A stretch of 64,000 nucleotides of DNA from M3007 sp044347755 (GTDB lineage Bacteria; Bacteroidota; Bacteroidia; Chitinophagales; Saprospiraceae): contig JBIKUE010000006.1 in assembly GCA_044347755.1 (NCBI GenBank), positions 1 through 64,000 of the forward strand, given 5' to 3'. How positions within the stretch are numbered: position 1 is the first letter of the stretch; each line of letters opens with the position of its first letter. The position numbers were made by a program, and so were the translations under genes. The notes beneath the pieces were generated by a model. That model was not told where the DNA came from. It saw only the letters and a program-made list of their open reading frames with translations, and ran no database searches. Shown piece by piece: positions 8,267 through 18,166 of the stretch.

Positions 8267-9241
8267 ATGGAAGCATTCCGTACTCCTATTCCTGTTCAGA
8301 GTTCCCCAGCCCGGCTGACCCAGTTTAGCCCTGTTTTATTAATGGGATCATGTTTTACAGAACATATTGGCAGGCAACTGGCAGAACGGAAATTTAATAT
8401 CCTGCAAAACCCGTTTGGTATCGTTTATAATCCAATTTCACTTGCAGGAGGTTTGGAACAACTAATGCAAGGCAATCAACCTCCAGATGCCTCGCAATTA
8501 TTTGAACACCAGGGACTTTGGCATAGCTGGGATCACCACAGCCGGTTTTCAGGTCCAAACCGCGAGGAAACACTGGAAGGGATGCAAAATGCCTACTATC
8601 AAGCCGCAGATTTTATACAAAAGGCCACCTGTCTAATCATAACCTTTGGCACTTCTGAGGTGTCCGTTCTTCGAAAAGAGGGTAGGGTAGTAGCCAACAA
8701 TCACAAAATGCCGGCTTCTTGGTTCGAACATGGCCGGCTTTCAGTAGAAGAAATACTTGAGGTGTGGGTTCCCATTCTGGAAAAATGGGCAGACCGTCAG
8801 GTGATTCTTACCGTAAGTCCGGTTCGGCATCTCCGCAATGGATTAGTGGAGAATCAACGAAGTAAAGCCAGACTCATACTGGCCTGTGAGGAAATTTGTC
8901 GTGCTTTCCCATTTGCATCTTACTTCCCGTCTTATGAATTGTTGATGGATGATTTGAGGGATTATCGTTTTTATGAACCGGATATGATCCATCCCTCCTC
9001 TTTAGCAGTGGATTATATATGGCAACACTTTTCGGAAACGTATATGGATGTAGCCACCAGGCAATTAAATGAACGGGTCATGAAAATCAATGCAGCCATG
9101 AAACACCGGCCATTTCATGCTGAAACACCAGAACACCTGGCTTTTATGCAAGCTCAATTAAGCCGTGTTATGGATTTGGAGCGAGAATTTCCCCGACTTA
9201 ACTGGACTGTTGAAAAGGCATTTTTCAGTCGCCCGGTTTAA
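8267..9241 (+). CDS. GSCFA domain protein (SGNH-hydrolase-like)
   Basis: Named for the motif seen here as LLMGSCFTEHIG (residues 25-36). The Ser28 segment, the TFGTSEV block near 125 and the DMIHPSSLAVDYIW segment near 243-256 are the counterparts of the Ser, Gly/Asn and His blocks of SGNH esterases. A role as a carbohydrate or lipid O-acylesterase is likely by family but unproven. Length (324) is normal for the family. It has no signal peptide and so is probably cytoplasmic. It is a single gene ending 4 nt from the convergent transglutaminase-like gene. Confidence 0.88.
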   Translation: MEAFRTPIPVQSSPARLTQFSPVLLMGSCFTEHIGRQLAERKFNILQNPFGIVYNPISLAGGLEQLMQGNQPPDASQLFEHQGLWHSWDHHSRFSGPNREETLEGMQNAYYQAADFIQKATCLIITFGTSEVSVLRKEGRVVANNHKMPASWFEHGRLSVEEILEVWVPILEKWADRQVILTVSPVRHLRNGLVENQRSKARLILACEEICRAFPFASYFPSYELLMDDLRDYRFYEPDMIHPSSLAVDYIWQHFSETYMDVATRQLNERVMKINAAMKHRPFHAETPEHLAFMQAQLSRVMDLEREFPRLNWTVEKAFFSRPV

Positions 9242-9245
9242 CCAT

Positions 9246-10148
9246 TTACTTTAAGTTGAATTGTCCCAGCAAGTCAAAACGAATCCGGTTATTGGTTTTT
9301 TCACCTCCCCAAACTTCCAGGTTTTGGCCACCATTAGGTTTAAAAGTGAGGGTTGTCCAATCTTCATCATCTTTCCGTGAAACAGCCAGATCCCTTCCGT
9401 TCATATTAATACTCAGGTATGTTGGGGCGCGTTTTATTTTCAATTTGAGGCTAATGGCGCCTCCTGATCCTTTTTGCAAAATCGCATCCTGTATTCCGTT
9501 TTCAAGATCACCATACGCGAAGTGACTTAATTTTTTAAAGTCTGGTTTGCTGACAGGGGTGTCCATCAACTGCCATTTAGCGGAATCAGGGTAATGATTG
9601 AGTATAAAAATCCTGGGCTCGGTACAGAAAAATCCGGGCTGAAATTCCTGCACAAATTTTCCTTCATCATTCCGGTATCCAGCCCCCCAGGTTACATCTA
9701 ATAATTCCCAATTATTATCCAGATAAACGGCATTCCAGGCATGACTTTCCCATGGATTGGAAAAAGTCTTTGCATAACCACCTATGAATTCACAGGTTAA
9801 TCCTACTGCCTCTGCCATTCGCTGATACAATAGACTGTAATCCATACAAACCCCTTTTCCCAGGCGATATACTTGTTTAATACGTTTATTGTGATATTCC
9901 TTCTTATTCTGAGCCGATGGATCTGAGGTTCTGTGGTAGTTAATATTTTCTGCTACCCAAACAAAAATAGCCCTGGCTTTATCACGGTCAGATGTCAAAC
10001 CGGAACACAAGGCCATTGCCAGAGCCTCAGGAGTATCGAACTCCCTTTTTTTAAAGGTCCGGCTCCTTTCATCTAATTCCTTAAATGCAGTCTGTGCACC
10101 TGCGCACACATACAACAATAACAATACAACTGATAAACATGCTTTCAT
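9246..10148 (-). CDS. Secreted transglutaminase-like cysteine protease-fold protein
   Basis: The signal peptide covers residues 1-19 (MKACLSVVLLLLYVCAGA, cut before QT). The transglutaminase-like core follows with a complete Cys-His-Asp triad: Cys101 in GVCMDY, His136 in ESHAWNA and Asp151 in LLDVTWG. WVAENINY at about 64-71 is the usual lead helix. The arrangement is that of kyphoscoliosis/CYK3-type transglutaminase-like proteins, which act as peptidases or scaffolds; the substrate here is unknown. The C-terminal third (about 200-300) is beta-rich without a known domain. The upstream spacer carries TAAACCCC repeats. Confidence 0.85.
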   Translation of the reverse strand: MKACLSVVLLLLYVCAGAQTAFKELDERSRTFKKREFDTPEALAMALCSGLTSDRDKARAIFVWVAENINYHRTSDPSAQNKKEYHNKRIKQVYRLGKGVCMDYSLLYQRMAEAVGLTCEFIGGYAKTFSNPWESHAWNAVYLDNNWELLDVTWGAGYRNDEGKFVQEFQPGFFCTEPRIFILNHYPDSAKWQLMDTPVSKPDFKKLSHFAYGDLENGIQDAILQKGSGGAISLKLKIKRAPTYLSINMNGRDLAVSRKDDEDWTTLTFKPNGGQNLEVWGGEKTNNRIRFDLLGQFNLK

Positions 10149-10166
10149 AACATTAATTTGAATGTT

Positions 10167-10210
10167 TAACCCATAAACCTATAAACCCCATAAACCCATA
10201 AACCCCATAT
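10167..10210. repeat. TAAACCCC short tandem repeat
   Basis: About five 7-9-nt units (TAAACCCA, TAAACCTA, TAAACCCCA). It sits just upstream of the transglutaminase-like gene. The minus strand, which is the mRNA sense for that gene, is G-rich with runs of GGG and GGGG. Confidence 0.75.
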
Positions 10211-10277
10211 CTTCACACCAAATTTTCGTTCTTCAACGTTTATCGCTTATCTCTCATTGTTCATCGTTCACCATCCC

Positions 10278-13200
10278 ATGCAAGAATTATATTCCCGTAC
10301 CATTTACCGTCTGGTTTTTTTCCTGATTTTATCGTTCGTTGGCGAAATGGCCTATGCTCAAACACAACAAAAGTTTCCGGATAACGCCAATGAGTTCGTA
10401 GACAAACTTGGAGAGTTCATGACGCTTTCCAAACGTCCGGATATGGAAGAGTCATTTGCTGTATTCCGGAAAATGCACAAAGGGGGAGGCTTCCCGGAAT
10501 GGGAAATGAAGCGAATCATTTCTGTTTCCAATATGATGGCGAGCCAAAATCTTTCCTCTTTTCCCTATTTCAAAAACTATATTAATGCCATTGTTGCTTC
10601 CAAAAACAACGCAGATACAACCATGTTCCGCCGTTGGCACGCTTTTTTGGAAGAGTCTTTTGCCGGCCTGGAAAAAGGACGCGCCAAACCAGCCGGACTT
10701 CTCCTGGAGTTTTCGGTAGATTTCATGGAACAAAAGGCAATCAAAACCGGTGAAGGTGGCTCCACCACCTGGAAACTTAAAGGTGGAACATATGATTTCG
10801 TGTACACCGATCGTGAACCAAGCCTGGTTTGTAAAGACATTATACTAATTGGAACCCGAAAAACAGACTCTGTAACAATTTACCAAACTTCGGGCTACTA
10901 CCGGCCCTATCAACAGCTGTGGTATGGAACTGGCGGAAAGGTTACCTGGGCTGAAGCTGGCTTGGATTCAACCATATACGCTTTGCTCACCAACTATAAG
11001 ATTGAGGTGCAAAAACCACTCTTCACATGCGATACGGCTACCCTTTATTATCCGCTTTACTTCAAAGACGGTATCAAAGGAAGCTTCGAGAACAATATTG
11101 TGGTCAGATCTAAAACAGCGGCCACCAAAGCTGATTCCTTGCAGAATTTCCAGTTTCCTCGTTTTCAATCATTTGAAAAGGTGTTGAAAATCAATCGTAT
11201 TGGAGATAATATTGAATATTTAGGCGGTTTCCGTTTGGCAGGAAACTCATTGTACGGGTTTGGTACCGGAACAGAACCAGCCCAAATGACGGTGTATAGT
11301 AAAAAACGTCAAAGAGTTTTTCAGGGCAAAGCAGAACTGTTCGTTATTCGGCGCGGAGTGAGTGTGGTGGCAGAAAATGTGGATGCCAAACTGTACATGG
11401 ACTCTGATTCACTTTTCCACCCGGCTGCCGACTTCAGGATCGATATACCTAAACAGGTGATTACCCTGATGCGCGGAGAAAAGGGGTCGTCGAGGAATCC
11501 TTTCTTCTCTTCTTTTTACAACATGAACCTGAACACCGACAAGGTGAGCTGGCACCTCAATGCTGACTCATTGGAAATTGGCGGACATACAGGTATCAAA
11601 GGGGTGGCTAAAAAAGTAGAGTTTGAAAGCAGTAATTACTATGATCCTTCTGTGTACTTAAAAATGCAAGGGCTGGCCAGTCATAATGCCGTAAGTACCC
11701 TTTATGCACTTTGGCTGAAAACGGACCAGGACAAGGAAGATAATGGCCGAATCGTTAAGGACAATGAGTTTGCGATGGAAATTAACCCAAAATTCGATTA
11801 TTCCAGTATCCAAAGTTTGCTGGCTCAAATGGTTGAAGAAGGGTTTATCAACTACTATTTTAGCCGACATGAAATTGAATTGCGCGATAAATGTATTCAC
11901 TATGCGCTAGCCAGCCAGGGGAAAAAAGACTTTGATGCCATCAACATCATTTCTGAAAGTACCTCATCCAATGCTCGATTGGATCTGAAAACCAAGGAGA
12001 CCTCCATATTTCAGGTAAAAAAACTAGAGCTCAGCAAACGTCAGAAAGTTGCGCTCATTCCGAATGAAAATGAGCTTACCCTGCTAAAAAACAGAGATAT
12101 GCGCTTTGGTGGCCGTCTCTTTGCCGGTATGACGTTGTTTCAGGGACGCAATATGAGTTTCAAGTATGACAAGTTTGAAGTAGATTTTGACTCTGTACAG
12201 CACCTCGATTTTTACATTCCGACCGGAGAAACAGATAAAAACAACCAACCCATTGCCAATGCCATGAGCTCAAACATTGAGCACCTGAGCGGCGCACTGC
12301 TGGTTGATGCCCCCAACAATAAATCCGGTAAGGAAGAACTCAATATCTTCCCTTCCCTGCAATCTAAAAAGTTCTCTTTTGTTTTCTACGATCAACCTAC
12401 CACGCAAAGAGGGGTATATACCCGGGACTCTTTCTATTTCAGGCTGGATCCATTCAGTTTTAATGGCCTGGATTCTTATACTAAAGAGCAATTGAAGTTT
12501 AACGGACAATTATTCCCGGCCACCATTTTCCCACCTTTTAAGGAAACAATTATTGTTCGTGATGAAGACAATTCTTTTGGATTTGTGCACAAAACTCCGA
12601 CTGCAGGCTATCCAACCTATACTAAAAAAGGGAATTTTATTGGTGCGCTTGACCTGAGTAACAAGGGATTGCTGGGAAGAGGCAAACTGGAGTACCTCAC
12701 CGCCGATATTGAATCGGAAGACTTGATTTTCAGGCCAAAACAAACCACTGGTACAGCAAAAAAGTTTTTCATGGAAGAAGATCGGGCCAGTGCTGTAAAA
12801 GTTCCGCAAGCTAAAGGGGAAGAGGTGTCTGTAAACTGGCTCCCGTTCAAAGATTCTATGTATGTAACCAGTAAGGCGAAAGCGTTTGAATTGTTTAAAG
12901 CCCCCGGTTATACCCACAAAGGCGTTTTGATCCTTACCCCATCCGGATTGAAAGGGAATGGCGAATTCGAATGGACTGAGGGTAAGCTCACGTCAAAAAT
13001 TATTTCCTATGGCCCTTTCCAGGCTACTGTTGACACCGGTAATCTGGAAATTAAATCGCTGGATCAAAAAGGCATTGCCCTGGACTCCAGAAATGTAAAA
13101 GGCGACCTGGATTTTGACAAACAAAAAGGGCAGTTTAAAGCGAACCTGCTTTCCGGTAATACAACGCTTCCACTTGACCAGTACAGGACCTCCATGAACG

Positions 13201-14855
13201 AGTTTTCCTGGAATATGAAGGCTAAAACCATAGAGTTTAAAGCAGATCCTAATCGCCCGGGTATATTTACATCCATTGATCCCAAGCAGGATTCTTTGTC
13301 GTTCAATGGAAAAACGGCGCTTTACGATATGAATACCAACCTCCTGAAAGTGGGGGGCGTCAAACAAATCAAAGCCGCCGATGCGTTTATTAATATCCCG
13401 GACACGAGCGATATTTTTATCCAGCCAGGGGGCCGCATGCGCACCATTTACAATGCGCAGATTGTGGCAGACACTGTGAGTAAGTACCATACAATCAACA
13501 AAGCAACGGTTGACATCGGAGGCAAATTCCTGTATAAAGCCACCGGTTTTTATGAGTACAATATTCCAGGATTTAACCAGGAGGTCTTCTTTAATGATAT
13601 CCAGGGAAAATACCAGACCATCAAAAATGGTGACCGAAAGGTTCAGACCTATGCAACGGCAGAAATTCCGGAGAAAGACAGTTTCAGGGTAGACGTAAAA
13701 ACATTGTTTAAGGGGGATATGATCTTGAATTCAAGCTCCCAAAACATGACTTTCAAAGGGTATGGCCGTTTGCTGGCAGACAAACTTCCGGTAACGAATT
13801 GGTTCACACTGCAAACGGAAATCGACCGAAAAGACCCGGTAATTCAGGTAAAACTCGCCCAAGATGCCGATGACAGCCCAATGGTTACCGGCTTCTACGT
13901 GAGCCGTGAAACAGGTGAGATGTATCCGCGTATTATGCTCCCAGCCCTCCAGCGTGCTGACCGCCCGATCATTGATTGCAAACATGTGTACAAATATGAA
14001 CCAGCCAACGACCGTTTTATTTTTGGCGACTCCCTGAAAGTGCTGGGCAAATCTGAACGTGGCGCCAAAATGGTATTCGATAACCGTGTGGGTACCGTGA
14101 ATGCGGAAGGCCCGATGAATATTTGTACCGGTCTTGAACTCATGAGTGTGAAAGCCGCAGGCAGAATCAAGTCAGATTATAACACCGTAACAGATAGTAC
14201 CTATTTTGATGTAACGGCGGAGTTTATCTCAGCGATTGAACTTACGCTGCCGCCAAAACTGGTGGAATTGATGATTAACGAGATTAAAGCAGCCACCTTT
14301 GACGCAATGCCATCCGTTTATAATACCAATTTGGCCTTTTATCAGCCGGCGTTGCATGAATTTGTGAGCGATGAAAAAGATTGGGAAGAGGTACTCTCCA
14401 ATGCACGGGGTAATGCCATTATGCTGCCTAAAAAGGACGATAAATTTGCCTTTGTGTTCGGCCGACAGTCTGTGTTGTGGAACAATGAGTATTCCAGCTT
14501 TTTCACCCTGGAGGATCGTATCCCAGTGATCAGTATTGCAGGCCAGCCAATCAACAAGTCGCTAAATGTGATGATTCAGTACAAAATGCCCAAAAACGGC
14601 GATGACGGGATGAGTTTTTACATCAAAGCTTCTGCCGAATTGTGGTATTGCTTTGGTTATCAAAGCGATGAGAAGGGGGCCTTGTTGAATATTACGTCTA
14701 GCAGCACCAAATTTAATGACTTACTGGCCAGTATGAAAGCCAAGGATTTGATGATAAAAATGCCAAATGGCAAAACGTTGGAAATTGCCCTGGTGGATCC
14801 CAGTAGCGCCAACAACTTTATAAACAAGGTTCGAAACGGGCGGGTCAAACAGTAA
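10278..14855 (+). CDS. Very large secreted beta-rich envelope protein, 1525 residues
   Basis: Not a family I can name. A signal peptide is clear at the N-terminus (hydrophobic RLVFFLILSFVG, then AYAQ). I start at ATG 10278; a TTG seven codons earlier would only lengthen the signal peptide. The body has no catalytic motif, no membrane helix and no T9SS sorting domain. It is built of short amphipathic strands with a recurring pattern: a DSLEIGG- or KTIEFKA-like strand, then a glycine turn, then a GNGEFEW- or GRGKLEY-like strand, often with a DFDKQKG or YDMNTNL step. That pattern resembles stacked-strand (LptA/LptD-N or AsmA-like) beta-taco proteins, so a periplasmic bridge or scaffold is one idea. 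It is only an inference. Confidence 0.8.
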   Translation: MQELYSRTIYRLVFFLILSFVGEMAYAQTQQKFPDNANEFVDKLGEFMTLSKRPDMEESFAVFRKMHKGGGFPEWEMKRIISVSNMMASQNLSSFPYFKNYINAIVASKNNADTTMFRRWHAFLEESFAGLEKGRAKPAGLLLEFSVDFMEQKAIKTGEGGSTTWKLKGGTYDFVYTDREPSLVCKDIILIGTRKTDSVTIYQTSGYYRPYQQLWYGTGGKVTWAEAGLDSTIYALLTNYKIEVQKPLFTCDTATLYYPLYFKDGIKGSFENNIVVRSKTAATKADSLQNFQFPRFQSFEKVLKINRIGDNIEYLGGFRLAGNSLYGFGTGTEPAQMTVYSKKRQRVFQGKAELFVIRRGVSVVAENVDAKLYMDSDSLFHPAADFRIDIPKQVITLMRGEKGSSRNPFFSSFYNMNLNTDKVSWHLNADSLEIGGHTGIKGVAKKVEFESSNYYDPSVYLKMQGLASHNAVSTLYALWLKTDQDKEDNGRIVKDNEFAMEINPKFDYSSIQSLLAQMVEEGFINYYFSRHEIELRDKCIHYALASQGKKDFDAINIISESTSSNARLDLKTKETSIFQVKKLELSKRQKVALIPNENELTLLKNRDMRFGGRLFAGMTLFQGRNMSFKYDKFEVDFDSVQHLDFYIPTGETDKNNQPIANAMSSNIEHLSGALLVDAPNNKSGKEELNIFPSLQSKKFSFVFYDQPTTQRGVYTRDSFYFRLDPFSFNGLDSYTKEQLKFNGQLFPATIFPPFKETIIVRDEDNSFGFVHKTPTAGYPTYTKKGNFIGALDLSNKGLLGRGKLEYLTADIESEDLIFRPKQTTGTAKKFFMEEDRASAVKVPQAKGEEVSVNWLPFKDSMYVTSKAKAFELFKAPGYTHKGVLILTPSGLKGNGEFEWTEGKLTSKIISYGPFQATVDTGNLEIKSLDQKGIALDSRNVKGDLDFDKQKGQFKANLLSGNTTLPLDQYRTSMNEFSWNMKAKTIEFKADPNRPGIFTSIDPKQDSLSFNGKTALYDMNTNLLKVGGVKQIKAADAFINIPDTSDIFIQPGGRMRTIYNAQIVADTVSKYHTINKATVDIGGKFLYKATGFYEYNIPGFNQEVFFNDIQGKYQTIKNGDRKVQTYATAEIPEKDSFRVDVKTLFKGDMILNSSSQNMTFKGYGRLLADKLPVTNWFTLQTEIDRKDPVIQVKLAQDADDSPMVTGFYVSRETGEMYPRIMLPALQRADRPIIDCKHVYKYEPANDRFIFGDSLKVLGKSERGAKMVFDNRVGTVNAEGPMNICTGLELMSVKAAGRIKSDYNTVTDSTYFDVTAEFISAIELTLPPKLVELMINEIKAATFDAMPSVYNTNLAFYQPALHEFVSDEKDWEEVLSNARGNAIMLPKKDDKFAFVFGRQSVLWNNEYSSFFTLEDRIPVISIAGQPINKSLNVMIQYKMPKNGDDGMSFYIKASAELWYCFGYQSDEKGALLNITSSSTKFNDLLASMKAKDLMIKMPNGKTLEIALVDPSSANNFINKVRNGRVKQ

Positions 14856-14899
14856 AAGACAAGGCAAGAATAAGATAAAGGCCTAAAGCTACAATGGGG

Positions 14900-14924
14900 A
14901 AAAGGTTGTTCTTGCTAACCTTTT
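14900..14924 (+). terminator. Terminator of the 1525-residue gene
   Basis: Arms AAAAGGTT (14900-14907) and AACCTTTT (14917-14924) with a 9-nt loop, about 45 nt after the stop. Confidence 0.6.
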
Positions 14925-14934
14925 ACAAATTTCA

Positions 14935-14970
14935 GAAGGGGTTATTTGGCGGCCGCCAAATAACCCCTTC
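14935..14970. terminator. 36-bp perfect palindrome between convergent genes
   Basis: Arms 14935-14952 and 14953-14970 are exact reverse complements with no spacer; the centre is GCGGCCGC. It lies between the ends of two convergent large genes, so it probably works as a bidirectional terminator. A flush 18-bp stem is unusual. Confidence 0.7.
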
Positions 14971-14982
14971 GTCCTTTCAAAC

Positions 14983-17900
14983 TTATATCTTTACCAACTT
15001 CTTTGCAGCCCAGGCACCACTCTCTAACTGAATGGCAAGAAAATAGATTCCTTTAGGTATCTCAGTGAGCGAAAGGTTGAAAAAATCACTTTGAACCTGA
15101 TTGCTTTTCAGTATTCGCCCATTCATATCCTGGATTTGAATTTGCTGTATTGCCTCTTTTGCCTCAATACGAATAAGCTCTTGTGCCGGATTCGGATAAA
15201 CCTGAATTTGTTCTGTCAATTCTGGTTGCAATGTTCCCACAGTGGTACTTAAACGGAAATTATCCATCAACAACACATCATCGTTTGGAATGGAATTGGC
15301 GTTCAGCTGCCACCCGCCTAATTCTGTGTAAAAGATAAGCGATACAGCACCTTTAAACTGTGCGGGCAATGGTATATTTTTACTTTCGATACTCCCCTCT
15401 GGCTGACCGTAAAATACTTCATTCCCGGATTGATTTCCATCCCAACGTGCTTGCAACATACTGCTGTATAAATATCCCTCGGCCTGGGCTATGGAATTTC
15501 GAAACATGGCGAGGTCAAAACTCAATCCAGGATTGTTATATCCGGTCATGTCAACACATGCCCGAGTGGCAGCAGTGATTCCACCATGGTTATTTTGTTC
15601 AAAAACAGAGAATAGTTCCGGACAACGGTTTAAATACATTTCGTCTTGAAAAGCACCGGTACTGCCAAAAAAATTATTGTTTTGGTAAGGAAAGATTGTA
15701 CCAGTTATTCCTCCATAACCCAAATCTAGGTAATTGTCCTGTCCGTTATTTACCTCAAAATTATTATAATAATCTCCGGTAATCGGTTGGAAAAGCGTGT
15801 TGAACTGGTCAGTATACTGATTGTTGAGTACATCAGGATCGCCATCATGCATCAATGCATAGGTTAGATTACCACTGAACATGGGAAGAAGGAAAAGAAC
15901 GGACGTGTTAGATCCTCCGGCAATGTCTCCGGTTAGGGTATATGGCTTTGACCAGATCAGGTTGGATTGTTCATCTGTAATGCTGAAGGTTAAAACAGTA
16001 CCTGCAGCAATAGGCTCGCAACTGTTATTGATCACTATAAAAGTCATTTGAAACGAATCCGCGAAACACTCTGGTTCGCCGGAGTAGGTGTATATCGATA
16101 AGTCGTCTGATTCATGTTCCAGAATATTATAGATGCCATAATCGTAATTGTTTGAGGGGTCCTCGTCATTTACCTGAAGCGTTACGTCAATAAAAATAAA
16201 GCCAGGTTCATTTTTTTCATACCAATTATTCACCTCAAAAGTAAATGTTTCTCCAGGTGCAATGGGTAACGTCAACGGGTAAATGAAATTTTGACTGGAA
16301 GAAGAGCTGGATAACTCAACGGATCCTCCAGTCGCAGGATCATAAACTTCTCCGCCTCTATTCACTACCTTGACTTTGATGGGAAGATATCCCCCTAATC
16401 CACAGATCGAAGAATTCCAGTTTTGTTCTGCAATCACTGCGAGATCCAATGGCCCAAATGGCGCGCTGGGGAGCCCAACTGCTTTCCAGGCCTCCTTTAC
16501 AGCATTAACCTCTGAGGAGCCTAGACCATAGATTTCTTCGGCTGCGGTAACCGAATACTGATAAAAATTATTGTAATCAGAGCTTTCCGTCAGGTATGCC
16601 TTGTTGGTCAAAAAAACGATCTGGGTAGCTTTGTCAAATCCAAGACCGGTGACCTGATACGCAATTCCCGCTTCATTCATGCCTTGCTTTCCATCTACCA
16701 ATAAGGTAAACCAAAGATTGCCTATCGCACTGTTGGTATGAACGCCATTTGCGCCATCCCAAAACAAGCCATTATACATCGCAGGCATTTCCAGGCTATT
16801 GGGGTCGTTCATTCTCCTAAATGGCTTGGATTCCGGATTGATGATGAAACTTTCTCCTAACGACCAGTTATGATCATCCGGAGCGCTTTTGTACTCTAGT
16901 AACTTGCCGAAAATATCCGCCAGGCTTTCATTGATTGCGCCTGATTCCCCTGAATAAATCAGTCTGGAGGTATAGTCTATCATCCCATGGGTAAATTCAT
17001 GTCCAACTACTTCCAGGGTAGTCAACGGGCCATAATTGCAGTCTCCATCACCAAAACTGGAATATTCCCCGTCCCAATAGGCATTCACTAAACCGGACCC
17101 TCCAGCATGTACCTTTACCTTTAAGGCTTTCCCTAATCCATCCTGTCCTTCCCAGTTGAAAGACTCCAGCATCAGGTCATAATATTCCTGGGTACAATAG
17201 TGCGCATCCAGCGCTACTTCATCCATTTCAGCGTTCGTTAAATCCCAATGCGCACTGGTATTGGTAAACGTATTTCCATTGTCGTGGAAAATAAATATCC
17301 CTTCGCCTCTGGTAGGATCCCGCAGGACAAACTCTTGAGGTGCAATGGAATCAGTAATAATTTCTTGCACTCCGTAATATTTGGTTTTAGCTGTACTAGG
17401 AACACCATGTTGCAAAATCAAAGGAAAATCGCAAATCACCTTGCCTCGTGTGGCATCAATAAAGTACTGATGTTTGTTTGCCGGATCTGTTGCCACCAAA
17501 TTCACTTGGTAAACCAACACCAGATCCTCTGAAATCTTAGGGAATGCCGGATCTATTAGCACAAGCTTTACAGAACATAACTTATCGTTGTACCGATGCG
17601 CTTTCATGGCGCGTTTGGCAAAAGTCAAAGCGGTCTGTTGATCCATGCCCGGATTTACGGATGCTTTGACTTGCGGACTGTAGCGCCCACTTGCACGAAC
17701 AACTCGCCCGTTTTGCTCATGCAAAATATATGTATTGCCAAAAATCGGTACTCCCTTATGGATTTGCTGATATTTATAATGGACATACCCATTTTGCCCA
17801 GGTACTGTTTCTTCCAGAATCATTTTGGAATCAGGGTCTAAAAACATCGCATTTGCCATGTTTTCAAAGTACCGGTCGTGCATATAGCTTTTACCATCAA

Positions 17901-18021
17901 GTTGATATAAACTATATTTTTTAATCAAAAATTCACTGGAAAGGCCTTTTTGCTGCCCCAATAAGGTAGTGGTGATTCCAAACAGGAATGCACCCGCAAG
18001 TAGTAAGTGTTTATGTGTCAT
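14983..18021 (-). CDS. Secreted M4 (thermolysin-family) metallopeptidase with T9SS sorting domain
   Basis: Extracellular zinc endopeptidase. Order of parts: signal peptide (1-21), FTP/PepSY-type propeptide (about 25-200), and a catalytic domain from about 210 to 560. The catalytic domain has HEFTH at 341-345, Glu365 in GAINESLADIFG as third ligand, and a downstream GVHTNSAIGN histidine. Two or more CARDB/immunoglobulin-like segments follow (from LDLAVIAEQNW), then a jelly-roll-like region, and a C-terminal sorting domain starting at VYPNPA that ends KKLVKI. I take ATG 18021 as start because the signal peptide begins there; an upstream in-frame ATG adds 45 residues with no signal character. 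It is probably used to digest external protein. Confidence 0.92.
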   Translation of the reverse strand: MTHKHLLLAGAFLFGITTTLLGQQKGLSSEFLIKKYSLYQLDGKSYMHDRYFENMANAMFLDPDSKMILEETVPGQNGYVHYKYQQIHKGVPIFGNTYILHEQNGRVVRASGRYSPQVKASVNPGMDQQTALTFAKRAMKAHRYNDKLCSVKLVLIDPAFPKISEDLVLVYQVNLVATDPANKHQYFIDATRGKVICDFPLILQHGVPSTAKTKYYGVQEIITDSIAPQEFVLRDPTRGEGIFIFHDNGNTFTNTSAHWDLTNAEMDEVALDAHYCTQEYYDLMLESFNWEGQDGLGKALKVKVHAGGSGLVNAYWDGEYSSFGDGDCNYGPLTTLEVVGHEFTHGMIDYTSRLIYSGESGAINESLADIFGKLLEYKSAPDDHNWSLGESFIINPESKPFRRMNDPNSLEMPAMYNGLFWDGANGVHTNSAIGNLWFTLLVDGKQGMNEAGIAYQVTGLGFDKATQIVFLTNKAYLTESSDYNNFYQYSVTAAEEIYGLGSSEVNAVKEAWKAVGLPSAPFGPLDLAVIAEQNWNSSICGLGGYLPIKVKVVNRGGEVYDPATGGSVELSSSSSSQNFIYPLTLPIAPGETFTFEVNNWYEKNEPGFIFIDVTLQVNDEDPSNNYDYGIYNILEHESDDLSIYTYSGEPECFADSFQMTFIVINNSCEPIAAGTVLTFSITDEQSNLIWSKPYTLTGDIAGGSNTSVLFLLPMFSGNLTYALMHDGDPDVLNNQYTDQFNTLFQPITGDYYNNFEVNNGQDNYLDLGYGGITGTIFPYQNNNFFGSTGAFQDEMYLNRCPELFSVFEQNNHGGITAATRACVDMTGYNNPGLSFDLAMFRNSIAQAEGYLYSSMLQARWDGNQSGNEVFYGQPEGSIESKNIPLPAQFKGAVSLIFYTELGGWQLNANSIPNDDVLLMDNFRLSTTVGTLQPELTEQIQVYPNPAQELIRIEAKEAIQQIQIQDMNGRILKSNQVQSDFFNLSLTEIPKGIYFLAIQLESGAWAAKKLVKI

Positions 18022-18106
18022 ATGTAAAAACGGTTGTTTTATTGCTCTAAAAATACCATATGCATGCTTCTCTGCATATAAAATTTCCAGATTTGGCGAA
18101 GAGTAG

Positions 18107-18144
18107 CAAAAAAAAGCGCGGCACAGGATGACCCGTGCCGCGCT
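18107..18144 (-). terminator. Terminator of the cysteine-rich repeat gene
   Basis: Arms AGCGCGGCAC (18115-18124) and GTGCCGCGCT (18135-18144); the A8 at 18108-18115 is the U-run on the minus strand. It separates this gene from the M4 peptidase gene downstream. Confidence 0.85.
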
Positions 18145-18166
18145 GATAAAAATCAATCAGTACTAA

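Noticed and set aside
10257..10277. TTG start for the 1525-residue protein
   Set aside because: ATG 10278 gives a normal signal peptide; the extension adds seven residues without character.
18022..18156. N-terminal extension of the M4 peptidase
   Set aside because: A clean signal peptide starts at 18021; the extension has no matching features.
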